NCBI GenBank assembly: GCA_000469685.2
Contig: LS997562.1
Span: forward strand, 11,093,014-11,157,013
From: Haemonchus contortus
Taxonomy: Eukaryota > Nematoda > Chromadorea > Rhabditida > Trichostrongylidae
Direction of reading: 5' to 3'
Length of the DNA stretch: 64,000 nt
Of the stretch, positions 1-8,825 are shown piece after piece. The position numbers and the translations under genes are program-made. Under the pieces are notes generated by a model. That model saw nothing but the letters and a program-made list of their open reading frames with translations, was not told the DNA's origin and made no database searches. How positions within the stretch are numbered: the stretch's first letter is position 1; every line of letters starts with the position of its first letter.

Positions 1-120
1 ACAAACAAGGGAGGTTGCAGAAGTCTCTCGAAGGTCGTCGAATATGTAAACATGCCCTATAAAAGCGGCCTACGCAAAAAAGAATTTTTGCAGTCTTCTT
101 ACCTAATTCAATGTCGGTAA
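1..120 (+). promoter_or_regulatory. orphan heat-shock promoter (remnant of a fourth sHSP pair)
   Basis: The first 120 bases align with the rightward half of the sHSP promoters at 2237-2282, 6565-6610 and 10617-10662. The heat shock element is visible as pentamers GAA (20-22), CTC (25-27), GAA (30-32), TCG (35-37) and GAA (40-42), all in 5-bp register. A TATAAAA box follows at 58-64. No sHSP coding sequence follows: downstream is repeat-like sequence from about 232. I infer the right half of a further divergent pair whose coding part was lost; the left half would lie outside the window. Confidence 0.6.
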
Positions 121-231
121 TGTCCTGGTATGGAAATATCTGCTGATAGCAATCTCGATGAAAATGAAGGGTGTCGGTATAAGCACGGGTCAGTTCCTTG
201 GGCATAAGAATGTGTTTGATCTACGCCAGCT

Positions 232-900
232 CTTCAAGGCACAGTTCACGATAATTTTGGGAAATCCAGATGAAAAATGGAAGAAAGAGATCGAAAATAG
301 TGCGATGAAGGTAAAGAAAATGCGTGAATCGATGTTTCCAAAGTGAAAAAAAGACTTCGAAAAACCGGTAAAAAGGGGGCTGTACGAGAATGAAACAGAA
401 AATGAAGAAGAGTGGAGCGTTCGGACACGCTATACAATTTGTCTCACTGCGCGCTTGTGGTACCTGGTGCGAATAACAGACTATTGTAAAGAAAATATCA
501 TTCCCTTCTAAGCATAAGTAAACAAAAAAACCCTAGTAACAGCAAAAATAACTCACCTTTCTCAGCCTCTACGAGTAGGGAATTGAATAAGGGATCGAGG
601 CAGCAAAGAGAATGACAGAGGAAAAAAGAATGGAAGAAAAACATTGCCTCATTACTCAGCGATCAGCTGATTGTGTATGGGTCCTAGAAAGAATATTTGC
701 AATATGTATTGTCTCGACACTCCTCTGACGTGACATCGATCAAGAGGTGGGGAGGACACTCAAGACAGCAACAGGGCTTCCACTATGCCCTTACCGTAGA
801 GATTTTGGGAGCGAGGGGGACCTTTCTACCACCCATGGATGCCTCTGAGTATTTTTAAGGGAAGAACTCAGTAACTATTTTTATCGTGAATCGTGCAGAC
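232..900. repeat. interrupted copy of a terminal-inverted-repeat element
   Basis: The left end around 232-260 (motif AAGGCACAGTTCACGATA) and the right end around 877-900 are inverted repeats of each other. They match the ends of the compact element at 7644-7972. The internal stretch 715-880 is collinear with 7790-7950. A further fragment at about 994-1040 matches 7711-7757. The copy is longer than its relative, so it was probably broken or invaded. No convincing gene lies in 121-1287; the small open frames there show no family resemblance. Confidence 0.5.
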
Positions 901-1510
901 GTTGGAATAAACAAGGACTATCTCCTTTCTTACGGTCCAAGGACCGTGAGGATTTGTGATACTCTGTGGTAGTTCGTAATTTTCAGTGACCAGCGGCCAA
1001 GAAAATGCGATAATCGGCGTATTTAGAGAAAGATAATGCTTTAGGGCGATTCTTTGGATCTTGTCCATCCAGAAATCAGGGTAACCTGACCTTCATTTTC
1101 ACATAGATGAAGTGGAGATTTGTGGGAGCTATTTTGATTTTCTTGCCGTCATTTCAAGTGCACGGGATGTGATTGTGCTAGTGCATCCTGCTATAAAGTT
1201 TCTCGGCCGTCTGTCGTTTTGAAAGAGACTACTTCAAGAGGAATAGGCTTGGTACTGAGTGTGAAATACAAGACCCTCTGTTACAGTTTTATTAGACACT
1301 GCTAACAACACTAAAAGTGCTATATACAATTACAGAACTACGAGAGATCGTGTTCCATCGTGGCTGTACAGAAAGAAACGATAATTAGGTGAGGAATATA
1401 GTAATTAACTGCTCTTCACTGCTGGTTGTTCGTTCGCTTTCTGAATTGGGATGCTCCTGGAGGTGGTGGTCGGTTTGGGCTTCGGCACTTCGATGGCCAG
1501 GTGACCATTT

Positions 1511-2035
1511 TCAGAAAGAGTGGATCTGCTCGACGTCGACACCTTCTGGAACAGTCCACTGGCGAAGGAACGACCTGTAAAAGAAGGAACTCAGAAATTA
1601 TCTGCAGAACAACGATGATGTAGATATTTGGAGTTATGAGACTTACCTTGAAGTATAACTCGAGCCTTCCTTCACTTCTTGTTTGCCTTCAACAGTCAGG
1701 ATTCGGCCATCGATGTTCACTTTCAACTCATCTGGCTTGAATTTCGACACGTCCAATGAGATCGCCAACTTGGACCCGTCATCGCTGACCTGTAAGAGTT
1801 TTAATTATTAGGTTGAAAGCTATGGTGAACCAAGAAAAACTTTGGAATTCTCACATACCTTACATACTTGGCCGCTGGGGCTTTTCTTTCCCTCCCTCCT
1901 TCTTGGAGGAGGAGAGGCGATTTGCTCAATTTGGTAGAACTGATTGAAGACGTCGTCGAGCTCGCTGAAGACGTCATCGAGAAGACGAGGCAGGATCGCC
2001 TTTTCCGAAGCAAATGGAAGAATGCAGATAGACAT
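1511..2035 (-). CDS. small heat shock protein, HSP-16.1-like, C-terminally truncated by frameshift
   Basis: Alpha-crystallin-domain chaperone that would hold unfolding cytosolic proteins. Exons on the minus strand are 2035-1859, 1789-1647 and 1574-1511, giving 127 residues. The N-terminal region starts MSICILPF, and the crystallin domain (SLDVSKFKPDELKV, then the LRQWTVPEGVDVEQI segment) matches its paralogues at 5722 and 9775. The key defect is in exon 3: paralogues read GGATCGGATC on the plus strand where this gene has one GGATC (1521-1525). The 5-bp loss shifts the frame to an immediate TGA at 1513-1511. Lost are the end of the crystallin domain and the tail with the IPI oligomer-docking motif; the old coding tail and stop remain readable to 1405. 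A poly(A) signal sits at 1293-1288. Exon 1 ends in two tandem splice donors 9 nt apart. It may be a young pseudogene. Confidence 0.9.
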
Positions 2036-2091
2036 TGTCGATCGCTGAGTAATGTAGGCTCAAAGTGCTGAAATCGCCATCCAGAGAGCTG

Positions 2092-2282
2092 CTTATATAC
2101 CGTTCGGGGGGATCCTCCGGAACCTTCGCGAACCGTCTGACCCCGCCCCTTCGCCTCGCTGCGCCGGCGATAAACAAGCTGATGGGCGGGGCCACCCTGC
2201 GAGAGAGAGTGAGACGCCGGCGAAACAACAAACAACGAACGTTGCAGAAAGCTCTGGAAGACCATCACCGCGGGTATATAAG
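2092..2282. promoter_or_regulatory. bidirectional heat-shock promoter of pair 1
   Basis: Leftward side: TATATAAG at 2099-2092 (minus) and a heat shock element with GAA 2120-2122, TTC 2125-2127 and GAA 2130-2132, extended by imperfect pentamers on both sides. Rightward side: pentamers at 2237, 2242, 2247, 2252 and 2257 in exact 5-bp register, then TATATAAG at 2275-2282. Between them lie two facing GC boxes (CCCCGCCCC near 2143 and GGGCGGGGCC near 2184). Heat shock factor binding is inferred from these motifs. Confidence 0.9.
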
Positions 2283-2443
2283 GAGCTCCCGGAGCAGTCT
2301 CCAGTATCGCTTTGCTTCAATCTTCCTTCAAGCAGCTACCTTATTCTGTAAGTCCTTTAAAAGCTCTCTCATCTCAAGTATCCCTCAATGGTAAATGTCT
2401 CAATCATGGCTACATTATTTTAGGAAACTTCCAACATTCAATA

Positions 2444-3026
2444 ATGGTGTTGTGGCCAGTGGCTCGTCTAACTGACCGTCTGCTGCACGATACAATGAGG
2501 GATCTCGATCGCTTCGAAAAAAGCAGCTTCCCATATTGGAGAGATGCTGACCATTCAGTGCTTCATGTGGCCAACGAAACTCAGCAGGTAAGGATTTCCA
2601 CTCTGAAAAGGCGTAGCCAAGAACCGTGGGCATCTTCGGAGAAATAATTCAATTGCAGATGGTAGACGATGATAAGAAATTTGCCGTCTCATTGGATGTG
2701 TCTCAGTTCCGCCCAGAGGAGTTGAATGTGCACTTGGAAGGGCGCGAGTTGACCATTGAAGGCGAGCAGGAGCACAAAACGGAGAACAGCGCCATACACA
2801 GGTGAGTGCTATCAGTCCCTTTACAGTAAGGCGTGCATTAAATACTTATTGATGGACCCAATATTACAGATCGTTCACTCGCAAGTATCTGCTACCCGAA
2901 AATGTCGATCTGGAGGCCATTCGTACCCAGCTCGACGACAAGGGCCATTTGTCAGTGGAGGCTCCTAAGAATACCGAGGGCCACGAAAAGAAGAGATCTA
3001 TTCCTATCATGCCCGCTTCTGAGTAA
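2444..3026 (+). CDS. small heat shock protein, HSP-16.48-like
   Basis: Stress-inducible alpha-crystallin chaperone of 147 residues. Coding exons are 2444-2587, 2659-2801 and 2870-3026. A 5' UTR intron (2348-2423) precedes the start codon, which lies just after the acceptor. The N-terminus has FPYWRDADHS, a signature shared with C. elegans HSP-16.48/41. The crystallin domain spans roughly residues 49-130 (SLDVSQFRPEELNV, EGRELTIEG, KYLLPENVDLEAI). The tail carries RSIPIM, the IxI motif that docks neighbouring dimers. The second coding exon is 143 nt, exactly as in all paralogues of both orientations, so this intron position is ancestral. It is transcribed away from the truncated gene at 2035 from the shared promoter. 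The 3' UTR ends near AATAAA at 3223-3228. Intact. Confidence 0.96.
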
Positions 3027-3222
3027 TTTCGAGCTTACTGATTGTAAAAATGTTGTGTAAAGTAACTCTCTTCCGTGTACGAGTACCGTATAGTGAGTAG
3101 TGTATAGTATGAGTAGTGTATGTATGATATTATTTAATCAGCGTTGATGTTTTTTTTGTGTTTGTTGGCGTTTTTGATCCAAATTTTGTTTGTGTTTTCA
3201 TAGTTAATTATGCTCGATACTC

Positions 3223-3228
3223 AATAAA
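3223..3228 (+). terminator. poly(A) signal of the sHSP gene at 2444
   Basis: AATAAA about 200 bases after the stop codon. The surrounding 3' UTR is homologous to that of the gene at 6774, which has the same signal at 8098-8103. Confidence 0.75.
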
Positions 3229-4389
3229 TGTGCAGTCTTCATTCCTGTTTACCTACAATAAATGTATTGAAAACCTATCTGAAAATTAGCCCGGCTCCGG
3301 CGCCAGTCTGGGTACATACCCTCTCTGGAACCATCAGCTGACATAAACTTCAGACAGAATAGAGTACGTATCCATCGCAAACGGTTGAAGGGAGGAATTC
3401 ACTTGTCCAGTCCAAGGACTCTGTGAAGGCTCCATCCTCAACCTTCTGTGACATGCAGGTCATTGAGTAAGCTTCCCATATCCTAGCTGGTTATCTAGTT
3501 AGTTGTGTCACAGCACGGCCTCTTGTTATGAGACGGTTCCTTCACCCGAGATGGCTCCTCCTGTGATTGGAAAGCATCTGAGTGCGTCTTTCTCAGCAAC
3601 TCTGCAATACTCATGTTATTCAGTAAAGTCCTTCCAAAAACTAATTTCTATGAGGGGAGGGTTGACGTTCACTGAAGGCGTCTATGTGGCCGACAGAGTA
3701 CGGTAAAATCTTATTGTCAATAAATTCTCATATCTAGGGCGACCGGATTTCGGCGCTTCGTGCAGGAGGAACTTCCGAATTGATGAACCAATCCTTGCAT
3801 TGTAATTGTAATCACAAACAAAGATGTCATTCGAGATATGCAAGGCAAATATGTAATGCCTACATTACTGCCACTATATGAAGCTTAAGAGTTTCTGAAA
3901 TAGCTGCTCAGGTAGGAGCACATCTATTTCCGTCTCATTCTTTTCCATCCTTCTCACTAGTCTACGTGACACCGTCCCTATCTTTTGTTTCTCTGAGTTC
4001 TATCGAATAGAGATCATCCGGAGCTGGAAGAAGACCGTAATTAGATAGGGAAGCAGGAAGATTCGCTGGTATCCTAACTCACTGTCTTACGTATCAATAA
4101 AGGCTCTTCCATCAAGAAGCCTAGAAGTAAGAGGGGAGGCCCAGATGGAGTTGGCAGTGCCTACTCCTTGATTTGAACCACCGAGAAAACGTGTGATAGA
4201 AGCACCACTCGCTGAGAGTGCTGTTCCAAGTCACCGGGACACGATTACCTTTTTCCATCAAGGAATCCACTTTTTGAATATTATGCTCAAAAATGTCAAG
4301 GGAAACAAACTACATATACAGACTAAGTAGAGTTCACAAGGTGAAGCTGTGCTTTCCCTCCCTCTTTTCAGACTTGGAGCTATTTTTTC
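3229..4389. other. intergenic spacer, no gene seen
   Basis: About 1.15 kb between pair 1 and the relic at 4390. Only short unconvincing open frames are present. No RNA gene, tandem repeat or clear inverted repeat was recognised. Confidence 0.4.
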
Positions 4390-4580
4390 TCACCTATAGA
4401 GGTGATTTTTGTTCAACTTCACCGATCTGGTTGACTTTGCAGCTCTTTAGTGGTGGACTAATGTAAGATTTGGGGCTTTTTTCAGTTGTCATCGCTACCT
4501 TTGCCAATTTCGCCTCCTTGGCCCTCTTTTGGTACGGTGTTTGAGGTGATGGCCTGAAGGAATTTTGCTGAACGGTCAAA
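4390..4580 (-). pseudogene. relic of the lysine-rich last exon of the gene at 12429-14030
   Basis: On the minus strand this stretch encodes KRAKEAKLAKVAMTTEKSPK, which resembles KKAKEAKVARAASKPAKPT in the last exon of the proline-rich gene (12673-12429). The DNA also aligns locally around GGCCAAGGAGGC. Downstream the frame soon stops and the repetitive Lys-Pro tail is missing. If real, it shows that the duplicated unit once included this neighbour gene as well as the sHSP pair. The match is short and compositionally biased. Confidence 0.4.
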
Positions 4581-5587
4581 GTTTGTTAAAAGTGTGACAA
4601 TAAGGTGAAATGACAAAAGAGTCCGACAAAGCACGCAATGAGAAGAGGTCAGAGTCTGGGACAGTTCGTGAATGACGACGGCTAACCTTTGCACTGGTTG
4701 TTCTCAGTGGTGCGCGGGGCATCCTAAAAATCACTTTTTGAAACCCATTAAAACAGATGTTGTCTAATATGTAACTCACAAGTACTTCGACACCTTTATG
4801 CCCCATGAAAATAGTTGTTCCTTTACTCTAGACGCAGAACTAACAATTCCAAAAAGTAAGTACATTTGAGATCAATGTTGGAATTCCAGGAAAACATTAT
4901 CCATTCGCATAAGAAACTCCAAGAAAATTTTTTGCTTTGATTTTCATTTTCGCTGCAGTACCGTATCAGATCACTCGTGGTGACCTACAGCCAATGCCGT
5001 CGGTCCCTCCTTTTGTCGACGCTAACTCTTGCCGTCAACGCTATCTCCAGGTGCCATTCTCTGGTTTTTTGTTATTAACTCTACCTCGATGGGGACGATC
5101 GTTTTCGTTTTGCCCATCAAGGCCAGTGATCAAGACAGTAGAGTCTGATCTTCCGGGTGTGATGCAGTAGGGTCGGCACTGTCGCGTCGCGGCGGCAGCG
5201 ACGCCGCGTGCGAAGGAATCTAGCAGAATGCAGCAGCAAGTAAGAAATACAGGAGCACAAGAACTAACATTAGAATGATGCCCAAAATAATAACCGCGAA
5301 TCAATTGAGCTGTATGAAGACCGCTACAACGGCAGTGACGAGGCGAATGGTCCGCGACTGCCGCGCTCGGCGAATCGATTACACAAAACCGAACCTACTG
5401 CCCGTCTCCCTAATCTCCCCATACATATGGAAAATCTGGGGATGAAGGAGAGCCAGTTCGAAAGTTTTGGCGAGGTGAGCGCTTACTACTGCTGCCAGCT
5501 ATGGGGTTCGTTTCGTCAAATGTCCAATTTTTAGAAGACAACTCGAGAAAGTGTAGACCTAGGATTCAAGATATGAAATGCTAGACC
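4581..5587. other. spacer between relic and pair 2, with a duplicated segment
   Basis: No gene is supported. The part at about 5151-5260 is clearly homologous to 9200-9300: it shares CGGGTGTG, GATGCAGTAGG-like, GACGCCGCG and TAGCAGAATGCA blocks in the same order. Both lie at corresponding distances upstream (on the plus strand) of the 3' ends of the leftward sHSP genes, so this is a duplicated spacer and not a gene. Confidence 0.5.
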
Positions 5588-5721
5588 CTTTTTATTGTAG
5601 TTTTATTGAGCTTGCTAACAACACTACGAATACTATTTACAAATTTTATCGTGGCTGTGCAGAAATAAATAACAGTTATTAATAGCAAGTAGGTAAGCAA
5701 AGCAAAACAGTATTTAACTAT

Positions 5722-6363
5722 TTAACTGTTCTTAAATGCTGGTTGCTGATCGACCGCTTTCTGGATTGGAATGCTCCTGGAGGTGATAGCCGGTTTGGCC
5801 TTCGGCACTTCGATAGACAGATGGCCATTTTCAGTAAGCGTGGATCGAATCTGATCGACGTCGACACCTTTTGGAACAGTCCACTGGCGAAGGAATGCCC
5901 TGCAAAAGAAGTAATTAGGAATACGTTTGTAAAATAAGGTCCATCTAGATCTTAGGGGATATGGGACTTACCTGGAGGTATAACTCGAGCCCTCTTTCAC
6001 TTCTTGTTTTCCTTCAACTGTCAGGGTTCGGCCATCGATATTCACTTTAAGCTCATCCGGCTTGAATTTCGAGACATCCAATGAAATTGCCAGTTTGGAG
6101 CCGTCATCGCTGACCTGTAAGAGTTTCACTTATTAGGTTGAAGAACACGGTGAGATGAGAAAACTTCTTCAAAACTTCTTACCAACCTTGCACAACTGGC
6201 CCTTGAGGCCTCCCTTCCCTGCTCTTCTCCTTGGTGGAGGAGGAGGGATTCGTTCAATTTGGTAGAACTGATTGAAGACGTCGTCGAGCTCGCTGAAGAC
6301 GTCATCAAGAAGACGAGGCAGAATCGCCTTCTCCGTAGAAAATGGAAGAATGCAGATAGACAT
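5722..6363 (-). CDS. small heat shock protein, HSP-16.1-like (pair 2, intact)
   Basis: Alpha-crystallin chaperone of 165 residues. Exons on the minus strand are 6363-6187, 6114-5972 (143 nt) and 5899-5722. Order: N-terminal region (MSICILPF, then a DDVFSELDDVF helix), a proline/arginine linker, the crystallin domain from about residue 58 (VSDDGSKLAISLDVSKFKP, then RQWTVPKGVDVDQI), and a tail with RSIPIQKA (IxI motif). It is the intact reference for the damaged gene at 1511. Exon 1 ends LCK before a GTTGGT donor, so the tandem donor seen in the two sister genes is lost here. Two TTTATT blocks at about 5589 and 5601 are reverse-strand poly(A) signals. Expressed divergently from the gene at 6774. 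Confidence 0.96.
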
Positions 6364-6418
6364 CGTCGATTGCTGAGTTGTATAAGCTCTGTGTGCTGGA
6401 TTCGCTATTCCCGGAGCT

Positions 6419-6610
6419 GCTTATATACCGTTAGGGGAGATCCTCCGGAACCTTCGCGAACCATCTGACCCCGCCCCTTCATCTCGCTGCGCCGGCGATA
6501 AACAAGCTGATTGGCGGGGCCACCCTGCGAGAGAGAGTGAGACGCCGGCGAAACAACAAACAATGAACGTTGCAGAAGGCTCTAGAAGACCATCGCCGCG
6601 GGTATATAAG
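6419..6610. promoter_or_regulatory. bidirectional heat-shock promoter of pair 2
   Basis: The leftward TATA is TATATAA at 6427-6421 (minus), with an element GAA 6448-6450, TTC 6453-6455, GAA 6458-6460. The rightward element has pentamers from 6565 to 6587 in 5-bp register and TATATAAG at 6603-6610. Facing GC boxes lie between. It is nearly identical to the pair 1 promoter, which points to recent duplication or gene conversion. Confidence 0.9.
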
Positions 6611-6773
6611 GAGCTCCCGGAACAGTTTCCAATATTGCTTTGCTTCAATCTTCTTTCAAGCAGTTACCTTATCTGTGTAAGTCTTTTTCGAGATTCTTTT
6701 TCTCAAGTATACTCCGCTATGGTGAAAATCTCATCCATGACTATATTATTTAGGAAATTCCTAGCAGCCAATA

Positions 6774-7566
6774 ATGGTGTTGTGGCCAGTAGCTCGTCTA
6801 ACGGACCGTATGCTTTACGATACAATGAGAGATCTCGACCTTCTCGAAAGAAGCATCTTCCCATATTGGAGAGATGCTGACCATTCAGTGCTTTATGTGG
6901 CCAACGAAACTCAGCAGGTAGGAGTTTTACTCCCTTCAAAGGCCATAAATGACTGTGAGCGACTGAAAAGATTGATTTCGACTTTAGATGGTCGACGACG
7001 ACAAAAGATTCGCCGTCTCATTGGATGTGTCCCAGTTCCGCCCAGAGGAGTTGAATGTGCATTTGGAAGGGCGCGAGTTGACCATCGAAGGGAAGCAGGA
7101 GCACAAAACGGCGAACAGCGCTATACACAGGTGGGTGCTACCAGTCCCTTTGTCATTACGGATTTTAATGTCCCGTGAATGTGTTATACAGTAACCCGAA
7201 GGCACACTCATGCGTCTCCAAACACCCGTCACGTAGACGACTCAACAAAAAGGTACCTTGGGCGAGGCCCACGGTATGGTGGTGGGCTGTTGGTGGGGTG
7301 GGGGTAGGGCTACTGTATCACACGTTCAGGGGACCGTAAAATCTGACTTGTGTCCCTTTATGTAGCATGTGCATTCAATATTTATTGGTTGAACCAAATA
7401 TTGTAGGTCTTTCACTCGCAAATATCTGCTTCCCGAAAATGTCGATCTGGAGGCTATTCGTACCCAGCTCGACGACAAGGGTCGTTTATCAGTCGAGGCT
7501 CCAAAGAACACCGAGGGCCACAAGCAGAAGAAAACTATTCCTATCATGGCCGCTCCTCAAAAGTAA
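6774..7566 (+). CDS. small heat shock protein, HSP-16.48-like, with transposon-filled intron
   Basis: Alpha-crystallin chaperone of 148 residues. Coding exons are 6774-6917, 6988-7130 (143 nt) and 7407-7566. A 5' UTR intron lies at 6677-6753. It is almost identical to the gene at 2444 (FPYWRDADHS, SLDVSQFRPEELNV, YLLPENVDLEAI). The tail reads KKTIPIM, keeping the IxI motif. The last intron is 276 nt instead of 68 because a 200-bp inverted-repeat element sits in it (7152-7351). The 3' UTR is also enlarged by a second element (7644-7972), so the original poly(A) signal is displaced to 8098. The frame is intact. Divergent partner of the gene at 5722. Confidence 0.95.
7144..7359. mobile_element. 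MITE with 8-bp target duplication (hAT-like) in an sHSP intron
   Basis: The element is 7152-7351, flanked by GTCCCTTT at 7144-7151 and 7352-7359. The intron of the gene at 2444 has a single GTCCCTTT in the same context and serves as the empty site. Subterminal inverted repeats of 37 bp (7161-7197 and 7307-7343) match at 31 positions. An 8-bp duplication is typical of hAT transposons; the outermost bases are imperfect, so the superfamily is an inference. There is no coding capacity. It is spliced out with the intron. Confidence 0.85.
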
Positions 7567-7643
7567 TGTAACTCGAGCCAACTACTTGTACACATGTTAA
7601 TAATACAGTTGTTCAAAGTTAAGTAGAGTTTCCTATACGAGTA

Positions 7644-7972
7644 ATCAAAGGCACAGTTTACGATATTTTTGGGTATCCGGTTTTGGAAGGACGTCGTCCA
7701 GACAAGGGCAAATAAGGTGAGAAGAGCGAGAGTCGGCGCATTTAAAGAAAAATAAAAGTTCAAAAAAGTAGTTAAACTGAGTGTTGGACAGTGTGGGACA
7801 CTCTTCTGACATAACATCGGTCGATGGGCGTGGCATCCGACCAGTAGCGGGGCTCCTGTTATGCCCTAGCTCTTGAGTCCTTGGGCCCGACAGAGTCCTT
7901 TTCCTTAGGGACCCCTGGGTAATCTTGAGGGGAATCTAAAAAACCATTTTTATTGTGAACTGTGCCTTTAAC
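7644..7972. mobile_element. MITE with TA target duplication in an sHSP 3' UTR
   Basis: The 329-bp element is flanked by TA (7642-7643 and 7973-7974). The ends are inverted repeats (ATCAAAGGCACAGTTTAC against GTTAAAGGCACAGTTCAC read from the other end). The paralogous 3' UTR after 3026 lacks it. TA duplication suggests a Tc1/mariner-mobilised non-autonomous element. It contains an internal AATAAA at 7751-7756 that could end the transcript early. A related broken copy lies at 232-900. Confidence 0.75.
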
Positions 7973-8097
7973 TAGTGAGTAGCGGTAGTATTAGCTAATC
8001 AGTTTTACTGTTTTTGTGTTTGTCTGTATATTTGCTGTTGAAATTTACCCAACGTATATTCATGCTTTCATAGTTATTACAGTTGCGCTTGATACTC

Positions 8098-8103
8098 AAT
8101 AAA
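8098..8103 (+). terminator. ancestral poly(A) signal of the sHSP gene at 6774
   Basis: AATAAA in a context homologous to 3223-3228. It now lies over 500 bases after the stop codon because of the inserted element. Confidence 0.6.
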
Positions 8104-8164
8104 CATTGTGCTTAGTGATGTGAAAATGTCCTAACAATAACAGAAGCATTGGAAACTTCCTATT

Positions 8165-8433
8165 GGCTGCTTTCATAGTCCGCCGGCCGGCGTGCCGGCG
8201 TGCCGGCGAGCGTGCCGGCGGAGGCAGTGCTAGGGGGGAGGAGGGAGGCAGACAGTGTAAGGCAAACAGTCCACGCCCCTTCGAAGGGTTGAAAACAAAC
8301 AACCTTCGAAGGGGCGTGGACTGTTTGCCTTACACTGTCTGCCTCCCTCCTCCCCCCTAGCACTGCCTCCGCCGGCACGCTCGCCGGCACGCCGGCACGC
8401 CGGCCGGCCGGCCGGCTGACTATGAAAGCAGCC
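8165..8433. repeat. 269-bp near-perfect hairpin (foldback element)
   Basis: Two arms of about 125 bp are reverse complements, separated by a loop of roughly 16 bases near 8288-8304. The arms start GGCTGCTTTCATAGTC and differ mainly by extra CCGG units in the right arm. Both are GC-rich near the base, then contain purine/pyrimidine tracts. ATT flanks each end (8162-8164 and 8434-8436), a possible 3-bp target duplication. The open frames across it are mirror artefacts. It could be a foldback transposon; transcription would give a long dsRNA. Confidence 0.9.
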
Positions 8434-8825
8434 ATTCAAGTAGCCTAATCCGTAGACCAAGTCTGAGTACGTCTCCCGTTGAAACTGTTTGCTGATAGCT
8501 ATTTCAGGCAAATTAGCTAACGTATTCAGCGCTAGCGCTAATAGAAGAAGGAGTTCAGCCTCTCCTCGTCCAGTAGCATCATGTATGACCGTCCTATAAT
8601 AAATGAGAAATCGGACAAGTTCATCACTCTCGAAAGGAGAAGATAGAAGTTTACTGTTTATTATAGTTGTATAGGTCAATAAAAACAGTCTTTACAGTGC
8701 ACAATAGGTCGCACCGGTCGTACCAGTACTTCATTAACCTGTACAACTATGATAAGGGACATTTCTATTTACTATGGAGCTTTGAAGAGAATGAAAACTT
8801 GGCTGGTGTTTGGAGCTGCTCCCAC
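8434..8825. other. spacer, no gene seen
   Basis: A unique-looking stretch after the hairpin. The long minus-strand open frame starting at 8679 runs into the hairpin and has no recognisable domain. Confidence 0.3.

Noticed and set aside
8230..8679. 149-codon minus-strand open frame
   Set aside because: Half of it is the hairpin arm, and the mirror frame appears in the other arm. No domain or splice context.
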